Source of the DNA: Candidatus Sulfotelmatobacter sp.
GTDB taxonomy: Bacteria > Acidobacteriota > Terriglobia > Terriglobales > Acidobacteriaceae
Reading direction: 5' to 3'
DNA length: 64,000 bases
Assembly (NCBI GenBank): GCA_030041475.1
Contig: JASHNU010000051.1
Location: forward strand, 62,001-126,000
Below are positions 1-6,342 of the stretch, one piece after another. The position numbers and the translations under genes are program-made. Position 1 is the first letter of the stretch. Every line of letters starts with the position of its first letter. A model generated the notes under the pieces. That model did no database searches. It worked only from the letters and a program-made list of their open reading frames with translations, and was not told the DNA's origin.

Positions 1-14
1 GCGGGAGGTGAATC

Positions 15-875
15 GTGTCCGGCATTCTAGCCTCTATGATTGACGGTCTGCTGATTGGCTCGGTCTACGGGCTGGCGGCGATGGGCCTGAGCCTGATCTG
101 GGGCGTCATGGACGTGATCAACCTGACCCACGGATCCATGATCGCGCTCGGCATGTTCGGCATGTATCTGCTGTTTAGCGCGACCGCGAGCAACGCATAT
201 TTCTTGTTGGCGCCTTTGATCGTTGTCGGTCTGGTTCTTGGCATTATCGTGTATTGGCTCGCGGTCAACTGGGTTGTGGACCGCCCGATCTTGATGAGCC
301 TGCTCTCGACGTTCGCCGTGAACATGGTGGTCATTGGTCTCGGCACCGCTATTTGGAGCACCAGCCCTTACAACGTGAACTTCAGCGTGCCCGGCATCAC
401 CGTAGGCGAATACACGTTCACGGGAAACCATATCGCGGCGGCGAGTTCGGCGGTGGTAATTGCGCTCCTGCTGGAGTTGTTTTTGCGTCGAACGCGAGCA
501 GGCAAAGCCATCCGCGCAGTCGCGGACAATCGCGCCGCCGCCGAGCTGATGGGGATCTCCTCGACCCGCGTCCTGATGGTCGCCTTCGCCATCGGCATTG
601 CGCTGGCGATGGCCTCGGGCGCGCTGGTCTCGACGCTGTTCCCCTTCACCATTCTTTCCGGTGCCGGCTACCAGCTCAAGAGTTTTGTGGTGACGGTTCT
701 AGCCGGTCTGGGCAAGCCTTTCGGGGCATTAATCGCGGGCGTGCTTCTCGGTCTGCTGGAAGGAGCCGTATCGCCGTTCATCGCCGTGAGTTGGATTCCT
801 CTGATTGAATTTGGCCTGTTCGTGGTGGTGCTGATCGCGTTCCCGCGGGGCATTTTCGGAAAGGCGACGGCATGA
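15..875 (+). CDS. livH: Branched-chain amino acid ABC transporter permease LivH
   Basis: Inner-membrane permease of a HAAT-type importer for leucine/isoleucine/valine or related amides. The 286 residues are almost wholly hydrophobic, with about eight membrane segments. The family signature near the N terminus (GLAAMGLSLIWGVMDVINLTHG) and the LKSFVVTVLAGLGKPFGA stretch near residue 220 are typical of LivH. The GTG start is chosen because GGGAGGTG lies just upstream and the N terminus then matches the family. The stop overlaps the livM start by 4 bases, so the genes are translationally coupled. The substrate cannot be fixed from sequence; urea and other amides are alternatives for this family. 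Confidence 0.92.
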   Translation: MSGILASMIDGLLIGSVYGLAAMGLSLIWGVMDVINLTHGSMIALGMFGMYLLFSATASNAYFLLAPLIVVGLVLGIIVYWLAVNWVVDRPILMSLLSTFAVNMVVIGLGTAIWSTSPYNVNFSVPGITVGEYTFTGNHIAAASSAVVIALLLELFLRRTRAGKAIRAVADNRAAAELMGISSTRVLMVAFAIGIALAMASGALVSTLFPFTILSGAGYQLKSFVVTVLAGLGKPFGALIAGVLLGLLEGAVSPFIAVSWIPLIEFGLFVVVLIAFPRGIFGKATA

Positions 876-1837
876 TCCTGCGCCGGCCGCTGCTTTGGCT
901 GATTCTCGCGCTGGCCGCGCTGTTCGTGTGGCTTCCCCTGCGTAACCACGATGTGGCTCTGCGAGAAGACCTGATTCTGGTGGCGGTGGCTATCATCCTG
1001 ACCAGCAATCTCAACCTCATGATCGGTTACACCGGCTATGTGAACTTCGGCCACATCGTGTTCTACGGCCTGGGCGGATACGTGGGACTGTACCTGGCGA
1101 CGGTGCTGAACTGGAACCTGATCGTGGCGGCGCTGATTGCGGGCGTGACCGTGAGTGTTCTGGCATTGTTGTTTGGACTCGGCATTCTGCGCCTTCGCGG
1201 CGCCTATTTTGCTCTGGCCACGATCGGCGTGCTGGTGGCGGTGCAGGCCTTCGTGGCGAATTTCGAGCCTTGGGGCCGATCGACCGGCATGTACGTTTCC
1301 TTTGCATCGTACGCGCCGCTGGGCGGCGCGCGGCGTGCGCTCTGGATCACGTATTACCTGATCATTGGCGTTATGGCGCTGTCGCTCGTCTTGAGCCTGG
1401 GCATCAGAAGGTCGAAGTTCGGCTTGGGCCTGTTTGCGATTCGCGAAGACGAAGACGCCGCCATCGTCCTGGGCGTGAACGCCACAGTGTACAAGGCAAT
1501 CATTTACAGCGTGTCGGCATTTCTGCCGGCGGTCGCTGGCGCACTCATGTTTTTCAAGAACGGCATGATCGATCCTTCGATCGCGTTCGAGTACATGCTG
1601 TCGCTCGAGGGCATCGTGATGCTGATGCTCGGAGGCCAGGGCACGGTGGCCGGATCGGCGCTGGGTGGGGCCTTGTACGAACGGCTGCGCTCTTATCTGC
1701 TCACGTCACCGCGGCTTTCGGAATTTCACCTGGTGATCGCCGGCGCTCTGCTGCTGCTGGTGGTGAGGCTTGCGCCGGGCGGGCTGATCGGCTGGCTCTA
1801 TCGTCTGGTTCCGCGGTCGCGGGAGGTGGTGGAATGA
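872..1837 (+). CDS. livM: Branched-chain amino acid ABC transporter permease LivM
   Basis: Second inner-membrane permease (321 residues), pairing with LivH to form the translocation path. The motif around NLMIGYTGYVNFGHIVFYGLGGY (residues ~50-70) and AIREDEDAAIVLGVN (~190) are hallmarks of LivM. It overlaps livH at its start (ATGA) and livG at its end (ATGA), so four genes are read as one operon. Length and topology are normal. A periplasmic binding protein gene is not visible here and is expected just upstream of the window. Confidence 0.92.
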   Translation: MILRRPLLWLILALAALFVWLPLRNHDVALREDLILVAVAIILTSNLNLMIGYTGYVNFGHIVFYGLGGYVGLYLATVLNWNLIVAALIAGVTVSVLALLFGLGILRLRGAYFALATIGVLVAVQAFVANFEPWGRSTGMYVSFASYAPLGGARRALWITYYLIIGVMALSLVLSLGIRRSKFGLGLFAIREDEDAAIVLGVNATVYKAIIYSVSAFLPAVAGALMFFKNGMIDPSIAFEYMLSLEGIVMLMLGGQGTVAGSALGGALYERLRSYLLTSPRLSEFHLVIAGALLLLVVRLAPGGLIGWLYRLVPRSREVVE

Positions 1838-2586
1838 CGGCGCTGCTCGAAGTGCAAGGCGTCAGCAAACGCTTCGGCGGATTGCAGGCCGTCGGCGATG
1901 TGAGCTTCACGTTGCAGGAGGGGGAAATTCTCGGCCTGATCGGGCCGAACGGGGCAGGCAAGACCACACTCTTTAATCTGGTGAACGGCGTCTACAAGAC
2001 CGACACCGGTTCGATCATTTTTTCAGGCAAGAACATCACGGGCCGTTCGCCCGATCAGGTGGTTCATCTCGGATTGGCGCGAACCCACCAGATCGTGCGT
2101 CCTCTCAACGGCATGAGCGTGCTGGAGAACGTCATTGTGGGCGCATGCTATGGGCGTGAGTATCAGTCTTTGCGGGCAGCGCGGGCGACCGCGCTTGAGG
2201 TACTGGAACAGGTTGGCATGGCCAGCCGCGCCAATTCTCCCGCGCATTCTCTTACGTTGGCGTTCAAGAAGAGGCTGGAAGTCGCGCGGGCGCTGGCGGC
2301 ACGCCCGAAACTACTTCTGCTTGACGAAGTGCTGGCCGGTTTGAACCCCACCGAGATCGCGCAGATGATCGATCTGATTCGGAAGATTCGAGACAGCGGC
2401 GTCTCGGTGTTCATGATCGAGCATGTGATGCAGGCCATTATGAATTTGTCCGACCGTATCCTCGTCCTCAATCTGGGCCACAAGATTGCCGAGGCGCCAC
2501 CCGCCGAAGTGGTGAAGAATCCCGACGTGGTCGAGGCCTACCTGGGGTTTCCCGATATCGTGGACAAACTGCGAGGCGCGTCATGA
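1834..2586 (+). CDS. livG: Branched-chain amino acid ABC transporter ATPase LivG
   Basis: Cytoplasmic ATPase subunit (250 residues). Walker A is GPNGAGKTT near residue 38 and the Walker B region is LLLLDEVLAGLNP. As in other LivG-type ATPases the signature sequence is weakly canonical: SLTLAFKKRLEVARAL replaces the usual LSGGQ. The ATG at 1834 overlaps the livM stop, and an upstream in-frame extension is rejected because it lies inside livM. It powers import together with LivF. Confidence 0.93.
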   Translation: MTALLEVQGVSKRFGGLQAVGDVSFTLQEGEILGLIGPNGAGKTTLFNLVNGVYKTDTGSIIFSGKNITGRSPDQVVHLGLARTHQIVRPLNGMSVLENVIVGACYGREYQSLRAARATALEVLEQVGMASRANSPAHSLTLAFKKRLEVARALAARPKLLLLDEVLAGLNPTEIAQMIDLIRKIRDSGVSVFMIEHVMQAIMNLSDRILVLNLGHKIAEAPPAEVVKNPDVVEAYLGFPDIVDKLRGAS

Positions 2587-3299
2587 CCGACGTGGCTCTG
2601 GAACTCCAGAACCTCGAATCCGGCTACGGCGAAGTCCAGGTGCTGTGGGGCATATCACTGAAGGTGCGGGCTGGGAAGCTGACCACGATCATTGGCGCAA
2701 ACGGCGCGGGCAAGACGACAACGCTGCGCACGATCATGGGCTCAACGCGGCCATGGGGCGGGCGCATCCTGCTGGACGGTGAGGACGTCACCAAGCTCTC
2801 GCCTCACGCCAAAGCCGGACGCGGCATGGTGCTTGTGCCCGAGGGGCGACAGCTCTTTCCGGATATGTCCGTGGCCGAGAACCTGGAGATGGGTGCATAT
2901 TCGCGCCGCGCCCGGCCACGGCAGAAAGAAAACCTGGAGCGAGTCTATGCCGCGTTCCCGCGTCTGAAAGAGAGAAGCAAACAGAAAGCCTCCACTCTCT
3001 CGGGCGGCGAACAGCAGATGGTTGCCCTCGGCCGCGGGCTCATGCAGGAGCCTGTCGTCCTGATGATTGATGAGCTGTCGCTCGGCTTGGCGCCGGTGCT
3101 GGCGCAGCAGCTTTTCCTGACGCTGAAACAGCTCAAAGAGCAGGGAATTACGATCATTCTGGTCGAGCAGAATGTGCACCTCGCGCTGGCCGTGAGCGAT
3201 TACACATATGTGCTCGCCGAGGGCCGCGTGCCCATCGAAGGCGAATCGCAGCAGGTGGCGCTGATGGACGAGGTGCGGCGTGCGTACCTGGGGCTGTAA
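2583..3299 (+). CDS. livF: Branched-chain amino acid ABC transporter ATPase LivF
   Basis: Second ATPase of the importer (238 residues). It shows Walker A GANGAGKTT, the signature STLSGGEQQMVALGRGL, Walker B VVLMIDELSLGLAP and the H-loop region ILVEQNVHLAL. The ATG overlaps the livG stop codon by 4 bases. It is the last gene of the livHMGF operon; the next feature downstream is a tRNA gene on the same strand. Confidence 0.93.
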   Translation: MTDVALELQNLESGYGEVQVLWGISLKVRAGKLTTIIGANGAGKTTTLRTIMGSTRPWGGRILLDGEDVTKLSPHAKAGRGMVLVPEGRQLFPDMSVAENLEMGAYSRRARPRQKENLERVYAAFPRLKERSKQKASTLSGGEQQMVALGRGLMQEPVVLMIDELSLGLAPVLAQQLFLTLKQLKEQGITIILVEQNVHLALAVSDYTYVLAEGRVPIEGESQQVALMDEVRRAYLGL

Positions 3300-3383
3300 T
3301 TGGTTTGTATCCGGCTGAGAAGTGGGGCTTGTCGGCGGTGTCCAGACGCACACGCCTGTGCGATACTGAGGCCGGGCTCCGAT

Positions 3384-3460
3384 GGGCCCGTAGCTCAAAC
3401 GGATAGAGCATCGGATTTCTAATCCGAGGGTTGCAGGTTCGATTCCTGCCGGGCCTACCA
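3384..3460 (+). tRNA. tRNA-Arg (UCU)
   Basis: A complete cloverleaf is visible. The acceptor GGGCCCG pairs with CGGGCCT (one G-T pair). The D arm contains TAGCTCAAACGGATAGAGCA, the anticodon arm is TCGGA-TTTCTAA-TCCGA with anticodon TCT, and the T arm is GCAGG-TTCGATT-CCTGC. The 3' end ACCA is encoded, with CCA at 3458-3460. It reads AGA/AGG codons. A 136-bp tandem repeat starts inside its T arm. Confidence 0.96.
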
Positions 3461-3729
3461 GAAAAGACGAAATTCCCGAGATGAGGAGGCCCCTCCCCTT
3501 CTGCCTACGCTGCGCGTGGCATTCAGAGTCGGGATTTCGGCAGCGGGCTCCGATGCCCGCTAAACGCCTCAAGTTCGATTCCTGCCGGGCCTACCAGAAA
3601 AGACGAAATTCCCGAGATGAGGAGGTCCCTCCCCTTCTGCCTACGCTGCGCGTGGCATTCAGGGTCGGGATTTCGGCAGCGGGCTCCGACGCCCGCTAAA
3701 CGCCTCAAGTTCGATTCCTGCCGGGCCTA
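3437..3729 (+). repeat. 136-bp tandem repeat carrying the tRNA-Arg 3' end
   Basis: Two full units (3437-3572 and 3573-3708) plus a 21-bp partial third (3709-3729). The full units differ at only three positions. Each begins with the tRNA T-arm/acceptor sequence GTTCGATTCCTGCCGGGCCTA, so the 3' part of the tRNA is present three times. The remainder holds an imperfect hairpin (GAAATTCCCGA against TCGGGATTTC) and a GCGGGCTCCGATGCCCGC palindrome. The layout resembles the rtT repeats after tyrT in Escherichia coli, but the sequence is unrelated as far as can be seen. Confidence 0.93.
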
Positions 3730-3738
3730 ACTGCGATT

Positions 3739-4077
3739 TCAGGAAAAGGACGCCACCGCAGCATCTTCCGCGTCGTAGACCTCGAACAGGTTGAGCACGC
3801 CCACCAGTCGCAGCGTCTGGACGGCAAACTTCGAAGGCTGCAGTAGCTTGACGCTCCCGCCAAGTTTCTTGGCTGATACCAAAATCTTTACCAGCAGGCC
3901 GATTCCGCTGGAATCGATCATGGGAACTTCGGAGAGGTTCATGACGAAGCGGGTGTCGCCACTGGCGACGGCCTCCTCCAGGGTCTGCCGCAGGCTGTCG
4001 ACCGCTGGCCCCATGCGAAGCTGCCCCCGCAGCTGAATCACCTGCACTTGCGCACGCTTACGGACGTTGATGTCCAA
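3739..4077 (-). CDS. STAS-domain anti-sigma factor antagonist
   Basis: A 112-residue single-domain STAS protein of the SpoIIAA/RsbV type. The conserved phospho-acceptor loop is MIDSSGIGLLV (residues ~53-63), with the serine that partner kinases phosphorylate in this family. It would bind an anti-sigma kinase and release a sigma factor or other partner. No kinase or phosphatase partner lies beside it. The neighbour on the other strand is a sigma-54 activator 264 bases away, and a functional link to it is only a guess. Confidence 0.85.
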   Translation of the reverse strand: MDINVRKRAQVQVIQLRGQLRMGPAVDSLRQTLEEAVASGDTRFVMNLSEVPMIDSSGIGLLVKILVSAKKLGGSVKLLQPSKFAVQTLRLVGVLNLFEVYDAEDAAVASFS

Positions 4078-4264
4078 CTTTCCTCCAGCCCGGCTTGCAA
4101 ATTCTCGGATGAAGGTGCGGGCGACTTCTCCGAGCGGGTCTTAAGTTACGAAATGACGCAGGGATTTGCAAGTGGACGAGGAATCTGGTCGGCCCGGCGG
4201 CTTGATCCCGGAATGGGATTCCCGACAAAGGTCTGAGGATTCTGGTTTCCGGGTGCGCTAGGAT

Positions 4265-4277
4265 ATGAAAAATTCAT
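4265..4277. promoter_or_regulatory. 13-bp near-palindrome upstream of the sigma-54 activator
   Basis: ATGAAAAATTCAT, one mismatch from a perfect ATGAATnATTCAT inverted repeat. Related 13-mers occur at 5745-5757 and 5796-5808. Its position 65 bases before the activator start suggests autoregulation. Inferred from repetition only. Confidence 0.4.
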
Positions 4278-4341
4278 CCCCGGGAGTCGAACTTTTTGGC
4301 ATAATGCGGAGCGCTGATCGAGCACAGTCGGAGGAGGCGAC

Positions 4342-5748
4342 ATGCGCGCCGCACTCAAGTCGGAACCGGGCCGGGCCAGCGTAGTCATCGTCACCACGGA
4401 TGAGCGGGTGGGGCCCGAAGCCGACACGTATCTGGCCGGCGGCTATGAGCTCGGCATGGTGCAGACTTGGGATCAGCTGCTGGCTTTGGTGAACCTGCAG
4501 ATGCCGGACGCCATCCTGGTGGACCTCGATACCGTGGGAGAGACCAGCGATGACGGGATCGCCGCCCTCGGCGAGCTGCGCGCCATGGGGCCGGACCTGG
4601 TGCTGATCGGGCTGACGCGCTCGAACAGCCGCAATCTGCGGCTGAAAGCCGTCGGGGCCACGGCAGATGAATACTTTGTGGCTCCTATCAATTTCGAGGA
4701 GGTTCGTGCGGCGCTGGTCCGAACCTTGGACAAGCGGGCGCTCGAGATTGAGTGGCGCAATCGCCAGAGTGAGCAGGCCGAGCAACACCAGTTTGGTGAC
4801 ATGATTGGCGCCAGCGAGCCTATGCAACGGGTTTACGAGGCTGTCCGGCGCGTGGCCGACAGCAACAGTACGGTGCTGATCCGGGGTGAGAGCGGCACCG
4901 GCAAGGAATTGGTGGCGCGGGCGATCGTTGCTCTGGGGCCGCGAGCGGAAAAGCCATTCATCAGCATCAATTGTGCCGCGCTGCCGGAGAATCTGATCGA
5001 GGCGGAGTTGTTCGGGCACGAAAAGGGAGCCTTCACGGACGCGCGGACGGCGCGGCCTGGTCACATCGAACTAGCCCATACGGGTACGTTGTTTTTGGAC
5101 GAAATTGGGACACTTGGCCTGGCCCTTCAGACCAAGCTGTTGAGAGTGCTGGAGTATCGGTCCGTCACTCGCATCGGGGGCCAGACGGCGAAGAAAATCG
5201 ACTTCCGCCTGATCACAGCCACGAACGAGGACCTGGAGGAGATGGTAAAGATTGGCCGTTTCCGCGAGGACCTGTATTACCGCATCAATGTCGTGCCGAT
5301 CGCCCTGCCTCCTTTGCGCGAGCGGACGGGGGACATCCCCTTGCTGGTGGATCATTTCCTGCGCATCTACTGCGCGGCCAACAATACTCCTCTGAAGCGA
5401 CTGGACCCGGAAGTGATGCACATTCTTGAGGAAGATGCCTGGCCGGGAAACGTCCGCGAGCTGGAAAACCTGGTGCAGCGGCTTGTGTTGATGGTGGACG
5501 GGCCGACGATCAAGATCCATCACCTGCCCCAGCGGCTGATCTACAACAGCGCGGCGAGCCAGGAATCAATGCTGATCCCGGAGGGGGGAGTCGCCTTCGA
5601 CGAGGAGATTGCCAAGATTGAAATGGCCTATTTGACGGCGGCGCTGCGGCGAACAGAAGGCAGCAAGATCGCTGCGGCGCGCCTGCTGCGGGTGGATAAG
5701 CAGAGAATGCACTATTTATGCCGCAAATACGGGATCGGGAAAGCATGA
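4342..5748 (+). CDS. Sigma-54-dependent response-regulator-type activator, Fis family
   Basis: NtrC-like protein of 468 residues: an N-terminal receiver-like domain (~10-130), an AAA+ sigma-54 interaction domain (~150-385) and a Fis-type helix-turn-helix at the C terminus. Walker A is GESGTGKE and Walker B is GTLFLDEIG. The GAFTGA loop that contacts sigma-54 reads GAFTDA. In the receiver the paired acidic residues after strand 1 are missing (VIVTTDERV) and the usual KP is AP (FVAPINF), although a DLD occurs at the phosphorylation strand, so control may not be by phosphorylation. No histidine kinase is adjacent. Start ATG follows GGAGGAGG. The next gene has a sigma-54 promoter and is the obvious target. 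Confidence 0.88.
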   Translation: MRAALKSEPGRASVVIVTTDERVGPEADTYLAGGYELGMVQTWDQLLALVNLQMPDAILVDLDTVGETSDDGIAALGELRAMGPDLVLIGLTRSNSRNLRLKAVGATADEYFVAPINFEEVRAALVRTLDKRALEIEWRNRQSEQAEQHQFGDMIGASEPMQRVYEAVRRVADSNSTVLIRGESGTGKELVARAIVALGPRAEKPFISINCAALPENLIEAELFGHEKGAFTDARTARPGHIELAHTGTLFLDEIGTLGLALQTKLLRVLEYRSVTRIGGQTAKKIDFRLITATNEDLEEMVKIGRFREDLYYRINVVPIALPPLRERTGDIPLLVDHFLRIYCAANNTPLKRLDPEVMHILEEDAWPGNVRELENLVQRLVLMVDGPTIKIHHLPQRLIYNSAASQESMLIPEGGVAFDEEIAKIEMAYLTAALRRTEGSKIAAARLLRVDKQRMHYLCRKYGIGKA

Positions 5749-5757
5749 AAAATTCGA
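5745..5757. promoter_or_regulatory. Degenerate copy of the 13-bp palindrome at the activator stop codon
   Basis: ATGAAAAATTCGA, matching the copy at 4265 for its first 11 bases. It overlaps the stop codon of the activator and lies about 190 bases before the predicted transcription start of the repeat-peptide gene, within the normal range for enhancer-like sites. Confidence 0.35.
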
Positions 5758-5795
5758 CGGAGGCGGTACTGACATTAAAATTCAATCCTGCAAAG

Positions 5796-5808
5796 ATGAA
5801 TTATTCAT
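5796..5808. promoter_or_regulatory. Perfect 13-bp palindrome, candidate upstream activator site
   Basis: ATGAAT-T-ATTCAT is a perfect inverted repeat centred about 140 bases before the predicted start of the sigma-54 transcript, a typical distance for a bacterial enhancer-binding protein. The Fis-type domain of the adjacent activator is the likely reader. Confidence 0.5.
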
Positions 5809-5918
5809 ATCTCGATTCTTTTTCTCGTCGCCCCCTTTTGCCCTCTAGTCTCTCCCGGCAGCGGCTAAGTGATTGACGACAATGTAGTTCTGTTTTGGCT
5901 GTGGCTGACATAACAGTT

Positions 5919-5934
5919 TGGCACACCGACTGCT
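5919..5934 (+). promoter_or_regulatory. Sigma-54 (-24/-12) promoter of the repeat-peptide gene
   Basis: TGGCAC-ACCGA-CTGCT. The GG and GC elements have the required 10-base spacing. The only departure from consensus is C for T in TTGC. Transcription would begin near 5945, giving a leader of about 50 bases that contains AGGAGAG ahead of the ATG at 5994. The preceding gene encodes a sigma-54 activator. Confidence 0.75.
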
Positions 5935-5993
5935 CTTTACCCAACCGAGCAGCAACGCAGAGATCGAAAAATAAAAATACAGGAGAGATTCCA

Positions 5994-6248
5994 ATGGCGA
6001 TTCAGAAAAAGAGTTTGATCGGGAACCTGACGGCGGCGAAGAAGGCCATCATCGCCACGAACGCCGCCGCGACGAGCCCCGTAGTGAGCGCGCAGGCACT
6101 GGAAACCGGCAAGAGGCTCGACTCGGCCAAGAGGCTCGACTCGGCCAAGAGACTCGACTCGGCCAAGAGACTCGACTCAGCTAAGAGGCTCGACTCAGCT
6201 AAGAGGCTCGACTCGGCCAAGAGACTTGACTCGGCCAAGAGGTACTAG
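5994..6248 (+). CDS. Repeat peptide precursor with seven KRLDSA repeats
   Basis: Unrecognised 84-residue protein. Residues 1-39 form an Ala/Lys-rich, possibly helical leader (MAIQKKSLIGNLTAAKKAII...). Residues 40-81 are seven exact copies of KRLDSA and the protein ends KRY. The DNA repeats are 18 bp and vary only at synonymous positions (AGG/AGA, CTC/CTT, TCG/TCA, GCC/GCT), so the amino-acid pattern is under selection. There is no cysteine and no conventional signal peptide. ATG is preceded by AGGAGAG. It has its own sigma-54 promoter and terminator. A convergent operon encodes a PqqD-S2P-adaptor fusion and two more adaptors, so a ribosomally made, processed and exported peptide is the favoured reading. 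A charged structural peptide is the alternative. Confidence 0.85.
   Translation: MAIQKKSLIGNLTAAKKAIIATNAAATSPVVSAQALETGKRLDSAKRLDSAKRLDSAKRLDSAKRLDSAKRLDSAKRLDSAKRY
6111..6245 (+). repeat. 18-bp in-gene tandem repeat (7.5 copies)
   Basis: Units start at 6111, 6129, 6147, 6165, 6183, 6201 and 6219, with a half unit at 6237. All differences between units are silent. It encodes (KRLDSA)7-KRY. Confidence 0.97.
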
Positions 6249-6289
6249 ACAACAAATTCCGCTCTGGCCGAAACAGCGTCAACGTGGTC

Positions 6290-6328
6290 GGGGAGAGATC
6301 GCAACGGCGGTTTCTCCCCTTATCTTTT
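6290..6328 (+). terminator. Intrinsic terminator after the repeat-peptide gene
   Basis: Stem GGGGAGA (6290-6296) / TCTCCCC (6313-6319) with a 16-base loop, followed by TTATCTTTT. It lies 42 bases after the peptide stop codon and separates it from the convergent operon. Confidence 0.75.
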
Positions 6329-6342
6329 GAACGAAAGCAATT

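Noticed and set aside
1270-1833. Extended N terminus of LivG
   Set aside because: The extension is a shadow frame inside livM; the ATG overlapping the livM stop is the natural start.
6002-6238. Minus-strand frame reading LLAESSLLAESS repeats
   Set aside because: It is the antisense shadow of the KRLDSA repeats; the plus-strand gene has the promoter, ribosome site and silent-only variation.
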